Below the pieces are notes generated by a model that had not been told where the DNA came from, did no database searches, and was given only the letters and a program-made list of their open reading frames with translations. 64,000 nt of DNA from Streptomyces sp. NBC_00775 (lineage in GTDB: Bacteria; Actinomycetota; Actinomycetes; Streptomycetales; Streptomycetaceae): contig NZ_CP108938.1 of the NCBI RefSeq assembly GCF_036347135.1, positions 2,480,001 to 2,544,000 of the forward strand. The letters run 5' to 3'. Position 1 is the stretch's first letter. Each line of letters begins with the position of its first letter. Of this stretch, positions 44,434 through 53,319 are shown piece by piece. The translations under genes were made by a program, and so were the position numbers.

Positions 44434-45756
44434 TTATGCGCGCCCCGCAGCCTTCTGCGACTTGCGCGACACCGAGTCGATGACCACGGCACCCAGCAGC
44501 ACCGCACCGGTGATCATGTACTGGATCGACGTGTTCATGTTCAGCAGGTCAAGACCGGTCTGGATGGACTGGATGACCAGCATGCCCAGCAGGGCCGACC
44601 AGACACTGCCCCGTCCACCGAAGAGGCTGGTACCACCGATGACCGCGGCCGCGATGGCCAGCATCAGCGTGTTGCCGCCACCGGCGTTCAGCGTCGCGCT
44701 CGCGGTCTGACCGGCGAAGAACATACCGCCGACCGCCGCGAAGCCGCCGGAGATGGCGAACACGGTGATACGAACCATGGGCACGCTGATACCGGCCCTG
44801 CGGGCCGCCTCGATGCCACCGCCGACCGCGAAGATCTTCCGGCCGTACGTGGTGCGCCGCAGCACGAAGTCGACGACCACCAGGGCCCCGAGGAAGATCA
44901 CCAGGGCGTTGGACACACCCGAGGCGTTGTTCAGCACGACCGCGGCGGCGAAGGACGCCACGGCGAGCGCGCCGACCCGCACGAGGATCTCGCTGGTGGG
45001 CCGGAAGGGCACACCGGCGGCACGGCGCCGGCGCTGCTCGCCGAACGAGCCCACGAGCATGGACAGGACGCCGAGGCCGGCCAGGACGTAGGCACCGATG
45101 ACGGCCTGGTCCATGAAGAAGGAGTTCTGGCCGAGGAGGTGCACCGGGCCCGACTCGGACGGGACGTTGATGGTGCCGCTCGAACCGAGCAGCCACAGCA
45201 TCAGACCGTTCCAGCCGAGGAAGCCGGCCAGTGTCACGACGAAGGCCGGTACGCCGATCCTGGCGAAGAACCAGCCCTGCAGCGCGCCGATGCCGACACC
45301 GGTCAGGACGGCCAGGACCAGGGCCAGCCACGCGTTCACGCCGTGGTTGACCACGAAGACGGCGAACAGCGTGGACGCCAGACCGCTGACCGAGCCGACG
45401 GAGAGGTCGATCTCTCCGAGCAGCAGCACGAACACCAGGCCGATGGCCAGCATGCCGGTGGCCGACATGAAGTAGCTGATGTTGGACAGGTTGTCGGCGC
45501 TGAGGAAACGGTCATTCTGCAACTGGAAGATCGTCCAGATGATGATCAGACCGACGAAGACCGGCAGCGAGCCCAGCTCGCCGCCCTTCACCTTGCGCTT
45601 GAACTCGGTGACGTAGCCCTTCAGACCCTCTTCGCGGACCAGCAGTCGCGGGTCCACGACGGTCACCGGCGCGGCCGTGGGGTCGTCGGCGGGAGCCACC
45701 GTGTCCCGCAGCTCCGGCTCGGGGTCAGACTTCGTGACCTTGGACGTGTCGCTCAC
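44434..45756 (-). CDS. xylH: xylose-type ABC transporter permease XylH
   Basis: A 440-residue CUT2-family (AraH/RbsC-like) permease. After a ~60-residue cytoplasmic N terminus come about ten spans, including IISYFMSATGMLAIGLVFVLLLGEIDLSVGSVSGLAS-like sequence and the closing GTSLFGGRGSVWSALLG and LNMNTSIQYMITGAVLLGAVV. Its ATG overlaps the ATPase stop by 4 bases. Genes run xylF-xylG-xylH with the ROK regulator upstream, the arrangement known for S. coelicolor SCO6009-6011. Specificity for xylose is inferred from that synteny. Confidence 0.9.
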   Translation of the reverse strand: MSDTSKVTKSDPEPELRDTVAPADDPTAAPVTVVDPRLLVREEGLKGYVTEFKRKVKGGELGSLPVFVGLIIIWTIFQLQNDRFLSADNLSNISYFMSATGMLAIGLVFVLLLGEIDLSVGSVSGLASTLFAVFVVNHGVNAWLALVLAVLTGVGIGALQGWFFARIGVPAFVVTLAGFLGWNGLMLWLLGSSGTINVPSESGPVHLLGQNSFFMDQAVIGAYVLAGLGVLSMLVGSFGEQRRRRAAGVPFRPTSEILVRVGALAVASFAAAVVLNNASGVSNALVIFLGALVVVDFVLRRTTYGRKIFAVGGGIEAARRAGISVPMVRITVFAISGGFAAVGGMFFAGQTASATLNAGGGNTLMLAIAAAVIGGTSLFGGRGSVWSALLGMLVIQSIQTGLDLLNMNTSIQYMITGAVLLGAVVIDSVSRKSQKAAGRA

Positions 45757-46535
45757 TTTGCCGCCTCCGTGCTGCGACGCCCCGCACGACGGGTCACGGC
45801 GTTGTCCGTGGCTCCCGTGATGGCGGCGATGATCTCTTCGTGGCTGGTGTTCTTCACAGGGAAGGAGCCGTTGTTCTTGCCCAGCCGCAGGACGGCGACG
45901 GTGTCCGCGACCGCCTTGACGTCGGCCATGTTGTGGCTGATGAGGATGACGCCGAGGTTGCGCTCACGCAGCCGCTCGACCAGGTCGAGGACCTGCGCGG
46001 TCTGCTCGACGCCGAGGGCGGCGGTGGGCTCGTCGAGGATGACGACCTTGGGGTCGCCGATCAGGGCGCGCGCGATGGCGACGACCTGGCGCTGACCACC
46101 GGACAGACTCGCGATCGGGATGCGGACGCTCGGGATGCGGATCGACAGAGTGCTCAGCAGCTCGCGAGCCTTCTGCTCCATCGTCACCTCGTCGATGACG
46201 CCGCGGCGCAGCAGCTCCCGGCCGAGGTAGAGATTGCCGACCACATCGAGGTTGTCGCACAGGGCGAGGTCCTGGTAGACCGTCGCGACGCCGAGTCCCT
46301 GGGCGTCGTGCGGCTTGTTGATGCTGACCGGCTTGCCCTCCCACTCGATGACGCCCTCATCGATGGGGTGGACACCCGCGATCGTCTTGACCAGGGTGGA
46401 CTTTCCTGCGCCGTTGTCGCCCACCAGGGCGACCACTTCTCCGGCTTGGACCTCCAGCTCGACGTCGGTGAGTGCCTGGACCGCACCGAATCGCTTGGAG
46501 ACTCCGCGCAACGCCAGCACGGGCGTAGCGGACAC
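45753..46535 (-). CDS. xylG: xylose-type ABC transporter ATP-binding protein XylG
   Basis: A 260-residue single ABC domain with Walker A (LVGDNGAGKST), Q-loop (VYQDLALCDNLDV), signature (LSGGQRQ), Walker B (VVILDEPTAALG) and H-loop (LISHNMAD). I chose GTG 46535 (VSATPVLALRG) because AAGGAG lies nine bases upstream. The ATG at 46544 sits directly against that same element with no spacer. CUT2 ATPases often have two ABC domains; a single one is what Streptomyces XylG shows. Two hairpins lie in the 262-base gap after xylF and may lower its expression relative to the binding protein. Confidence 0.9.
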   Translation of the reverse strand: MSATPVLALRGVSKRFGAVQALTDVELEVQAGEVVALVGDNGAGKSTLVKTIAGVHPIDEGVIEWEGKPVSINKPHDAQGLGVATVYQDLALCDNLDVVGNLYLGRELLRRGVIDEVTMEQKARELLSTLSIRIPSVRIPIASLSGGQRQVVAIARALIGDPKVVILDEPTAALGVEQTAQVLDLVERLRERNLGVILISHNMADVKAVADTVAVLRLGKNNGSFPVKNTSHEEIIAAITGATDNAVTRRAGRRSTEAAK

Positions 46536-46667
46536 GTGAACCATCTCCTTCGCCGCCTGACCGGCGGGGATGCCGCGCATGGGGGGACAGGCGCGGAGGG
46601 ATGTGCGAGACGCACAAGGTTTACAAGATGAACATGCGCGAATCCGCTGCGCTTGGCAACGGTTCCG

Positions 46668-46717
46668 TCCGACGCCCACCCCGCAGCGGGGTATGTAGGT
46701 GGGGCAGGCGTCGGACA
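46668..46717 (-). terminator. second hairpin between xylF and xylG
   Basis: GTCCGACGCC (46668-46677) pairs with GGCGTCGGAC (46708-46717), enclosing a further CCCC...GGGG stem. In the direction of transcription it follows the first hairpin and is followed by CAAGCGCAGC, with no U-tract. Confidence 0.5.
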
Positions 46718-46746
46718 GGTTTTCGCGGGACCGCCGAGCGGTCCTT

Positions 46747-46795
46747 ACTCGACCTCCTGCTGGAGAAGTCGATCTCCAGCAGGCCGGTGTCGAGT
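46747..46795 (-). terminator. hairpin immediately after xylF
   Basis: Nested arms ACTCGAC/GTCGAGT (46747-46753, 46789-46795) and CCTGCTGGAG/CTCCAGCAGG (46756-46765, 46774-46783) form a 17-pair stem three bases past the xylF stop. Placed between a binding-protein gene and its transporter genes, it probably stabilises xylF mRNA or reduces read-through into xylGH. Confidence 0.6.
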
Positions 46796-46797
46796 GA

Positions 46798-47889
46798 TTA
46801 CTGCAGGCCGGCGGCCTTGCAGGCCTTGGCGTACTCGGAGGTGCAGATATCGGCGACGGTGTAGAGCTTGTCGGCGATGACCGTGTCCTTGATGTTGGCC
46901 TTGGTGACCGACACCGGGGTCAGCAGCTGCGAAGGCACCTTGGTGCCGGAGCCGCTGGTCAGCGTCTGGGTGGCCAGGTCCTTGATGCTCTTGCCCTCGA
47001 GCAGGTTGACCGCGAGCTGGGCAGCGGCGTCCGCCTCCGGCTTGAAGGCCTTGTAGACGGTGCTGGACTGGGTGCCCGCGACGATGCGCTGGATGCCCGC
47101 GAGCTCCGCGTCCTGACCCGTCAGCGGGATACCGTCGATGCCGGCGCCCTTGAGGGTGTTGGCGATGCCACCGGCCATGCCGTCGTTGGCGGAGTAGACG
47201 CCCGCGATCTTCTTGGCACCGAGCTGGGTGATGGCCGCGGACATCTTCTGCGCGGCGACCGTGTCCTTCCAGAGGCCGGACTGCTCGTAGGCGATGTCGA
47301 CCTTGCCGTCGAGGACGTTGTGGGCGCCCTTCTTGAACTGACCGGCGTTCGGGTCGGCGTCGTCACCGTTGATCATGACGACCTTGGACTTCGTGGTGGC
47401 CTTGGAGCCGAGCGAGTCGAGCAGCGCCTGACCCTGGAGCTCGCCGACCTTCACGTTGTCGAAGGAGACGTACGCGGAGACCGGGCCCTGGGCGAGACGG
47501 TCGTACGCAACGACCTTGATGCCCTTGTCGACGGCGGTCTGGATCGAGGACTTGATGGCCGCGGAGTCCTGAGCGCTGATCACGAGGACCTTGACGCCCT
47601 TGGTGATCATGCTGCTGACCTGCTGGGCCTGCTTGGCCGCGTCACCGGCGGCGTTCGCGTACTCGACCTTGCAGTCGGAGCACAGCGCCTTGACCTTGGC
47701 GTCGAACAGCGGGTGGTCGAACTTCTCGTAGCGCGTGGTGACGCTGTCGGGAAGGAGAAGACCGATGGTCTTGCTGTCCGAGCTGCTGCTGTCAGAGCTC
47801 TTGTCACCGGCCTTGCCACAGGCGGCCACGGAAAGGGCCATCGAAACCGCGGCGGTACCGATCACGACTCTACGCATCGTTGCGTTCAT
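46798..47889 (-). CDS. xylF: xylose-type sugar-binding lipoprotein XylF
   Basis: A 363-residue periplasmic-binding-protein-like lipoprotein: signal with lipobox SVAAC, Ser/Asp-rich spacer, then TIGLLLPDSVTTRYEKFDHPLFDAKVKALC, the start of the RbsB/XylF fold. Later blocks are VLVISAQDSAAIKSSIQTAVDKGIKVVAYDRLA, VYSANDGMAGGIANTLKGAGI and LTGQDAELAGIQRIVAGTQSSTVYK. ATG 47889 (MNATMRRVV) is preferred over the longer frame, with GGGAGG about ten bases upstream. Four cysteines besides the lipid Cys could form disulfides (CSDC near residue 80; two near the C terminus). Confidence 0.91.
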   Translation of the reverse strand: MNATMRRVVIGTAAVSMALSVAACGKAGDKSSDSSSSDSKTIGLLLPDSVTTRYEKFDHPLFDAKVKALCSDCKVEYANAAGDAAKQAQQVSSMITKGVKVLVISAQDSAAIKSSIQTAVDKGIKVVAYDRLAQGPVSAYVSFDNVKVGELQGQALLDSLGSKATTKSKVVMINGDDADPNAGQFKKGAHNVLDGKVDIAYEQSGLWKDTVAAQKMSAAITQLGAKKIAGVYSANDGMAGGIANTLKGAGIDGIPLTGQDAELAGIQRIVAGTQSSTVYKAFKPEADAAAQLAVNLLEGKSIKDLATQTLTSGSGTKVPSQLLTPVSVTKANIKDTVIADKLYTVADICTSEYAKACKAAGLQ

Positions 47890-47911
47890 TGGGGGTGTGC
47901 CTCCCTGACAG

Positions 47912-47929
47912 GGCCGCAACGCTGCGGCC
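47912..47929. other. hairpin in the xylF leader
   Basis: GGCCGCA (47912-47918) and TGCGGCC (47923-47929) form a 7-bp stem with ACGC loop, 23 bases before the xylF start. It could be the rok7B7 terminator or affect xylF translation. Confidence 0.4.
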
Positions 47930-47971
47930 GAGGTGGCTCGAAGTCAACTCGGCCGCAGGTAAGACGTCAAG

Positions 47972-47983
47972 AAGTAAATACTT
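47972..47983. promoter_or_regulatory. AT-rich inverted repeat before xylF
   Basis: AAGTAAATACTT (arms AAGTA/TACTT) is a striking AT island between rok7B7 and xylF. ROK operators are usually AT-rich palindromes, so this is a candidate Rok7B7 site; ACTTACAAGT near 49290 upstream of rok7B7 is somewhat similar. Confidence 0.35.
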
Positions 47984-48012
47984 AACGAGATGGCAACGGC
48001 CCTATGCGTTCT

Positions 48013-49212
48013 CTAAGTGAACGCGGGGGCAGCTGCTGTCAGCGTGCCGTCCAAAAGGGACGCATCGCCCATCTCGCTGAGCGCGAGAGCGAGCGCTCCG
48101 AGCACCTCCGCGCGGCCCCCAAGTGCCCCTGGGAGAACGGTCAGTTGACGTGCCGCACTGGGGATGGCGTAGCGGCCCACGGACTCCCTGATCGGCCCGA
48201 GAACCAGCTCCCCGGCCTCGGCCAGATCGCCGCCGAGAACCACCCGGCTCGGGTTCAGCAGGTTGCAGAGATTTGCGACACCACTGCCGATATGACGTCC
48301 GACATCGGCGATCACGCGACGGCAGCCCGGGTCACCGTCCCGCGCCAGCCGGACGACGCCTTCCATGGTCAGATCGGTGCCGTGGCTGGACTGGAGGAGC
48401 GGCAGGACATAGCGCGCCGCCGCGAAGGTCTCCAGGCAACCCCGGTTGCCGCAGCGGCAGACGGGGCCGGATTCATCCAGGGTGATGTGCCCGATCTCCC
48501 CCGCCGTGCCCCCCGGGCCGCGGTAGATCTTCCCGTTGATCACCAGGCCCGAGCCGACACCGCTGGCGACCTTGATGTAGGCCAGGTCCCTGACCCCGCG
48601 CCCGCTGCCCCAGACCATCTCGCCCAGTGCGCCCAGGTTGGCGTCGTTGTCCACGTGTACGGGCACTCCGAGCCGGCGCCCCAGCTCCTCGGCGGGTCTC
48701 GCCCCGGTCCAGCCCGGCAGGATCGCGGTGGAGCCGAGGGTCCCCGACTCGACGTCGATCGGGCCCGGCACGCCGAGACCTACCCCGGCGATCTTGGAAC
48801 GGTCGACGCCGGTTGCCGCGATCAGGCGGCTGACCAGCTCTTCCGCCCGGTCGAAGCCCTGCGCCGCGGAGGCGTCCACATCCAGTGGCTCGGACTCCTC
48901 GGCCAGCACCTGATGGGCGAGATTCCCGACCGCCACGCGCAGATGGGTATGCCCGAAGTCGACCCCGATGACGATGCCGGCGTCCCCGCTCAGACTGACG
49001 CTGCGGGCCCTGCGACCGCCCGCCGAAGTGGGTGTGACCTCGACCGTTCCGCCGTCCTTGAGCTCTCGGACGATATTGGAAACGGTCGCGGCGGACAGGC
49101 CCGTCGTCCTCGCGATCTCCGCCTGCGTGAGCGAACCCGCAAGGCGCACCGCACGTACGACGCGCTCAAGATTGGCTCGGTGCAGCGACGACTGCGACCC
49201 CGGAGTCTCCAT
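48013..49212 (-). CDS. rok7B7: ROK-family transcriptional regulator Rok7B7
   Basis: A 399-residue repressor-type ROK protein. The N-terminal winged helix has RVVRAVRLAGSLTQAEIARTTGLSAATVSNIVRELKDGG. The sugar-kinase-like domain has VIGVDFGHTHLRVAVG, GLGVPGPID, the zinc motif CRCGNRGCLE and VVLGGDLAEAGELVLGPI. In S. coelicolor Rok7B7 (SCO6008, from memory) controls xylFGH, carbon catabolite effects and antibiotic production, and it sits between xylFGH and ngcEFG exactly as here. ATG 49212 has AGGAG 11 bases upstream. The 123-base leader to xylF contains an AT-rich palindrome. Confidence 0.9.
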   Translation of the reverse strand: METPGSQSSLHRANLERVVRAVRLAGSLTQAEIARTTGLSAATVSNIVRELKDGGTVEVTPTSAGGRRARSVSLSGDAGIVIGVDFGHTHLRVAVGNLAHQVLAEESEPLDVDASAAQGFDRAEELVSRLIAATGVDRSKIAGVGLGVPGPIDVESGTLGSTAILPGWTGARPAEELGRRLGVPVHVDNDANLGALGEMVWGSGRGVRDLAYIKVASGVGSGLVINGKIYRGPGGTAGEIGHITLDESGPVCRCGNRGCLETFAAARYVLPLLQSSHGTDLTMEGVVRLARDGDPGCRRVIADVGRHIGSGVANLCNLLNPSRVVLGGDLAEAGELVLGPIRESVGRYAIPSAARQLTVLPGALGGRAEVLGALALALSEMGDASLLDGTLTAAAPAFT

Positions 49213-49400
49213 CGACTCATCCACTCCTGCCCTCAGCCGGACGGCCCCGATGCCGTCCGTGTGATCCGGGTCACGGCATCTGAGCCCGGCCCACTTACAA
49301 GTTGTGAACTCCAAGCTCCGCTGAACGGGTTACCGCAGTCAAGTCCTTGACGGAAATCGGGACCACCGAGTCATGTTCCATTTCCGTCACCATGCGGACA

Positions 49401-49436
49401 CGCGTACGCCACCCCGGGTCGGAGGTGGCGTACGCG
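49401..49436 (-). terminator. terminator of the ngcEFG operon
   Basis: CGCGTACGCCACC (49401-49413) and GGTGGCGTACGCG (49424-49436) form a perfect 13-bp stem with a 10-base loop, about 40 bases past the ngcG stop and before the rok7B7 promoter region. Confidence 0.65.
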
Positions 49437-49450
49437 CAAGCGGTGTCGGG

Positions 49451-49492
49451 GTGCTACTCGACGGTCGCTGAGTGCTACTTGAGGGTCGCCGA
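49451..49492 (-). repeat. 21-bp imperfect tandem duplication of the ngcG 3' end
   Basis: GTGCTACTCGACGGTCGCTGA (first 20 of 21 shown match region 49451-49471) recurs at 49472-49492 with three mismatches. The copies encode SATLK-stop and SATVE-stop in the same frame, so a second stop lies 21 bases after the first. Confidence 0.6.
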
Positions 49493-50413
49493 GGTGAGGC
49501 CCGCCTGGACCTGGCGCTGGAAGGAGAGGTACACGACGAGCATGGGGATCATCGCGATGGTCACGCCCGCGAAGAGGACGGGGAGGTCGGTGGCGTACCC
49601 CTGCTGTTGCTGGAGCTGGATGAGGCCCTGGGTGAGCACGTAGCGTTCCGGTTCCGAACTGTTCTGGGGCTGCATCAGCACCGACGGCAGGATGTACTGG
49701 TTCCACTGACCCAGCACGTTGAAGATCCCGACGCTCAGCAGGCCGGGCTTGGCCATCGGCAGCATGACCTGGAAGAACGCCCGGGTGTGCGAGGCCCCGT
49801 CGAGCACGGCCGCCTCGAAGACCGCCGTGGGCAGTGTGCGGAAGAAGGCGTGCATGAAGAACACGGTGAACGGCATCGAGTAGGCGACGTACACCAGGAT
49901 CAGACCCTGGTACGTGTTCAACATGTCGAGACGCTTGACCATGAAGAACAGCGGAACGAGGGCGAGGAAGACGGGGAACATGGCCCCGCCGACGAAGAAG
50001 TAGTAGATGAGCCGGTTGCCCGGGAACTCGTAGCGGGCCAGCACGTAGGCCGCCATCGAGCCGAAGAGCATGGTCAGCGGGACGGAGAACACCAGCACGA
50101 TGAGGGTGTTGGTGAAGTAGTCGCCGATGCCCTTGTTCCAGGCCCTGCTGAACACGTCCAGCTGCCAGTTCGAGGGCCAGCCGAGGGCCGAACCGCCGAT
50201 CTGCGCGTCGGTCTTGAAGGAGCTCAGGACCAGCCAGAGCAGCGGCAGGATGATCAGTACGGCCCACAGGACGAGGAAGCCGTGCGAGAAGACGTTGAGG
50301 GTGAGGCCCTCGCTGCGCCGGTCGCCGGGACGCGGTGGAGCCTTCTTGACCGTCCGCTGGGGAGGTACGCCGTTGCCGTCGACCTTCGTCGGCTCGGTGA
50401 TGGGTGCGCTCAT
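49475..50413 (-). CDS. ngcG: N-acetylglucosamine/chitobiose ABC permease NgcG
   Basis: A 312-residue MalG-type CUT1 permease with six spans (first: FSHGFLVLWAVLIILPLLWLVLSSF). The EAA loop is FEAAVLDGASHTRAFFQVMLPMAKPG. It begins 17 bases after ngcF. The C terminus is SATLK followed by a stop, and just beyond is a near copy of the last codons (HSATVE plus a second stop), a small tandem duplication. No ATPase gene is adjacent; MsiK is expected to energise it. It is identified by order and similarity to the NgcEFG system as I remember it. Confidence 0.88.
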   Translation of the reverse strand: MSAPITEPTKVDGNGVPPQRTVKKAPPRPGDRRSEGLTLNVFSHGFLVLWAVLIILPLLWLVLSSFKTDAQIGGSALGWPSNWQLDVFSRAWNKGIGDYFTNTLIVLVFSVPLTMLFGSMAAYVLARYEFPGNRLIYYFFVGGAMFPVFLALVPLFFMVKRLDMLNTYQGLILVYVAYSMPFTVFFMHAFFRTLPTAVFEAAVLDGASHTRAFFQVMLPMAKPGLLSVGIFNVLGQWNQYILPSVLMQPQNSSEPERYVLTQGLIQLQQQQGYATDLPVLFAGVTIAMIPMLVVYLSFQRQVQAGLTSATLK

Positions 50414-50430
50414 AGTCGTCTGTCTCCCGC

Positions 50431-51363
50431 TCAGAACTCGATGCGCTCGCGGCGGGTGGCGCGCAGCGTGACCACGGACAGGACCAGGGTGAGGAGGAGC
50501 ATGACGACGCCCATGGCGCAGGCGTAACCGCTCTTTCCGAAGTAGAGGAAGTTGCGCATCATGACGTTCGCCATGACGTCGCTGTGGTGGTCGGGGCCGC
50601 CGCCGTAACCCGTTCCCTGGGTCATCGTGGAGACGAGGACGAACATGTCCATCGCGATGATGCCGAGATAGACCCAGGCGGTCTGCACCGTTTCCCACAG
50701 CAGCGGCAGGGTGACCCGGAAGAAGGTGTGGGTGCGGTTCGCGCCGTCGAGCAGCGCGGCCTCGTAGATGTCCTTCGGGATGGACTGCATGGCGGCGGAG
50801 AACAGCACCAGATAGAAGCCGACGCCGTGCCAGACGACCACCGCCATCAGGCACCAGAGCACCAGCTTGGGCTCGTTCATCCACTCGATGGGATTGTTCG
50901 CGTCGACGAGGCCCAGTTTGATCAGGACGCCGTTGAGCAGGCCGCCGCCGTCGCTGCGGTAGAGCGCTCCGAAGAGCACCGCGACGATCGCCAGCGACAG
51001 GACCTGCGGAAAGAAGTAGACGATCTTGTAGAAGCCGGCGCCGGCGACGCCCGACACGCCGCCGGAGCCGCCCCGCCCGCCCGCGTTCACCATGAAGGCG
51101 AAGAACAGGGCGAGCAGGATGGTGATCACGGGGATGAACACCAGGAACAGGACGTTGTGCCAGATGGCTCCCATGAACGCGTCGTCCTGGAACAACGCTT
51201 TGTAATTGTCCAGGCCGACGAAACTGAACCTCTGGGACTGGCCGCTCCAGTCGGTGAAGGAGTAGCCGATGGTCTGTATGTAAGGCCAGATCACGAAGAT
51301 CAGATACAGCGCCAAAGGTGCGAGGAGAAACCCCGCGACGAACCGGTACTGCCCTTTTCGCAT
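50431..51363 (-). CDS. ngcF: N-acetylglucosamine/chitobiose ABC permease NgcF
   Basis: A 310-residue MalF-type permease. The N terminus is FVAGFLLAPLALYLIFVIWPYIQTIGYSFTDWSGQSQRFSFVGLDNY, standard for this subunit, and the coupling loop is YEAALLDGANRTHTFFRVTLPLLWETV. A Gly/Ser-rich insert (NAGGRGGSGGVSGVAGAG, about residues 91-108) interrupts the loop after span 2. It lies between ngcE and ngcG on one transcript. Confidence 0.88.
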   Translation of the reverse strand: MRKGQYRFVAGFLLAPLALYLIFVIWPYIQTIGYSFTDWSGQSQRFSFVGLDNYKALFQDDAFMGAIWHNVLFLVFIPVITILLALFFAFMVNAGGRGGSGGVSGVAGAGFYKIVYFFPQVLSLAIVAVLFGALYRSDGGGLLNGVLIKLGLVDANNPIEWMNEPKLVLWCLMAVVVWHGVGFYLVLFSAAMQSIPKDIYEAALLDGANRTHTFFRVTLPLLWETVQTAWVYLGIIAMDMFVLVSTMTQGTGYGGGPDHHSDVMANVMMRNFLYFGKSGYACAMGVVMLLLTLVLSVVTLRATRRERIEF

Positions 51364-51421
51364 GGCATCCTGCCCCTGGTGTGCCGGGTGTGCGTGACCC
51401 TGGTGTTCCGGGTTTCCGAGA

Positions 51422-52870
51422 TCAGTCGCGGTGGTTCTTCTTGGACTCCGGGTCCTTGGCCGCCTTGTCGACGGCCGCCTGGGCTCGCTTCAGCCATTCC
51501 TTCGGCTGAATTCGCTTGGCCATGAGCTCGTTGGACGCGTTCTCCAGAGACGTACCCATCTCGCTGTACCAGTTGGGGTACAGGTAGTTGAAGGTATTGT
51601 CGCCCGCCGCCTTCGAGGCCTCAACGGTCGACTGCGTACCGGGACGCAGCGTGACGCCTTCGCTGACGCCGTCCTTGAGGATGGTGAGCGAGTTGGCCTT
51701 CTGCGCGAAGAGCGTCGACCACTCCTTGGAGAGCATCGAGCGCACGAACTCCTTGGCCTGGGGGAGGTTCGCGGCCTTCGCCGGGATGATGAAGGGCTCG
51801 CCGGAGCCGGCCCGGATCGCCTCGAACGGCAGCTTGCTGTCGGGCAGGCTCGGCATCGGCATGAACTTCATGTCGAAGTCGGCCGGGGTCTGCTTGAGCT
51901 GCTCGTTCTCCAGCCAGGAACCGCAGGTGATGAAGGCGGCCTTGTACTGGTTCCAGCGGGTCTGGGACTCCGTGTGCGTCAGGCCGTTGGTGCCCGGCAG
52001 CAGGTAGCCCTTCTCGACGACCTCGTAGATCGCGTCGATGGCCGCCGCGGCCGCGTCGCTGCCGACGAACGCCTTGGGGTCGAGGTTGTCGATCGCCTTC
52101 ATGGCGTCCAGACCGCCCTTCTTGGCGATCAGGTCCATGATGGCGACGTTGATGTAGTACGGGTACTTGCCCTGGTGGGCGAGGCCGCCGATGCCCTGCG
52201 ACTTGGCGTCCTTGCAGATGGCGAGGAAGTCGTCCCAGGTCTTCGGAACCTCCCAGCCCTTCTCCTTGAAGAGCTTGCCGGAGTACCACAGACCCCACAC
52301 CGTGTAGATGTAGTTCAGGGACACGACCTTGCCGCCCTGGAGACCCGGGTCGAGCGTGCCGGCGATCAGGGTGTCGCGGACCTTCTTGCTCGGGTCGTCG
52401 ATGGACGGCGCGTCGAGGACCGAGGCCAGATCGAGGAGCTGGCCGGCCTTGTAGAGCACGTCCAGCTTGATCTGCTGGGCGCCCGAGTCGTCGACGACGT
52501 CCGGCGGGGTGCCGCCGTTGAAGCGCGGCTGGAGCTTGCCGGTGATCTCCTGGGTGCCGGTGTGGGCGGTGGTGGTGCCCCACTTCTTGTCGAACGCGGC
52601 CTCCCACGCCTTGGCGTAGTCGTCGCCGTAACCGCCCTTGAAGACGACGACTTCGAGCTTGCCGCCCTTCTTCAGGCCGAAGGGGTTGGTCTTGCTGGTC
52701 TTGCCGGTGCCCTTGTCGCCCGAGTTGCTGTCGTCGCCTCCGCCGCTCGCACACGCGGACAGGAAGCTCATCGTGGGAACGGAGATCAGTCCGAGCGCCG
52801 CTGACCGCTTGATCAGATCGCGGCGGCCGACACCCTCGGTGTTGCTGTTCTCGGCGGAAGTGGATCCCAT
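51422..52870 (-). CDS. ngcE: N-acetylglucosamine/chitobiose-binding lipoprotein NgcE
   Basis: A 482-residue solute-binding protein with a twin-arginine signal (GVGRRDLIKRSAALGLISVPTMSF) ending in lipobox LSAC, so it is probably a Tat-exported lipoprotein. The mature part starts KKGGKLEVVVFKGGYGDDYAKAWEAAF and contains LNYIYTVWGLWYSGKLFKEKGWEVPKTWDDFLA. ATG 52870 is chosen over TTG 52876 because GAGGA is well placed before it. A sequence matching the DasR operator at 13 of 16 positions lies 200 bases upstream, fitting GlcNAc control. Confidence 0.89.
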   Translation of the reverse strand: MGSTSAENSNTEGVGRRDLIKRSAALGLISVPTMSFLSACASGGGDDSNSGDKGTGKTSKTNPFGLKKGGKLEVVVFKGGYGDDYAKAWEAAFDKKWGTTTAHTGTQEITGKLQPRFNGGTPPDVVDDSGAQQIKLDVLYKAGQLLDLASVLDAPSIDDPSKKVRDTLIAGTLDPGLQGGKVVSLNYIYTVWGLWYSGKLFKEKGWEVPKTWDDFLAICKDAKSQGIGGLAHQGKYPYYINVAIMDLIAKKGGLDAMKAIDNLDPKAFVGSDAAAAAIDAIYEVVEKGYLLPGTNGLTHTESQTRWNQYKAAFITCGSWLENEQLKQTPADFDMKFMPMPSLPDSKLPFEAIRAGSGEPFIIPAKAANLPQAKEFVRSMLSKEWSTLFAQKANSLTILKDGVSEGVTLRPGTQSTVEASKAAGDNTFNYLYPNWYSEMGTSLENASNELMAKRIQPKEWLKRAQAAVDKAAKDPESKKNHRD

Positions 52871-53069
52871 GCTCAAGTCCTCGCCTTCTCCAGGACTCAG
52901 GCGGTGAACCGGATCCTCCCCGGCACCGCGATTAGGTCAAGCTGGGGTTGTACGTGGGGGATTCAGTGGGACGACGCGACGGTAGGTGTATGTGACACGG
53001 TCCGTCGCCTCCCGATTTCCCCCCTGGGTCCTGCCTGTCCACGGCCGTCGAACGACTGAGCAGACGCCG

Positions 53070-53085
53070 ACAGGTATAGTCCACT
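53070..53085. promoter_or_regulatory. candidate DasR operator (dre) upstream of ngcE
   Basis: ACAGGTATAGTCCACT matches the dre consensus ACTGGTCTAGACCACT at 13 of 16 positions, including most of both arms. It is 200 bases from the ngcE start and 270 from the GH92 start. DasR is the GlcNAc-responsive GntR regulator that controls chitin and GlcNAc uptake genes in Streptomyces. Confidence 0.65.
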
Positions 53086-53319
53086 TCCCGCCAGCGGAGC
53101 AAGATCGAATGCAGGTTTGCCGGTGGGTCTTTTCCGAGTTGAGACCTCCCGGAAATATGGGGCACCTGTGCACCACCCCAGCGAAGATCGACAGGTGCCA
53201 ACCTCCCGCATTGAACGCAATGCGCAGTTCGTCGCTTCGTATTCACCCTGGATGCCACACCCAACACCCTTGACATCACTGACAACTTGACCCCCTACTG
53301 ATCCTTGCGCAGCAAAGTT

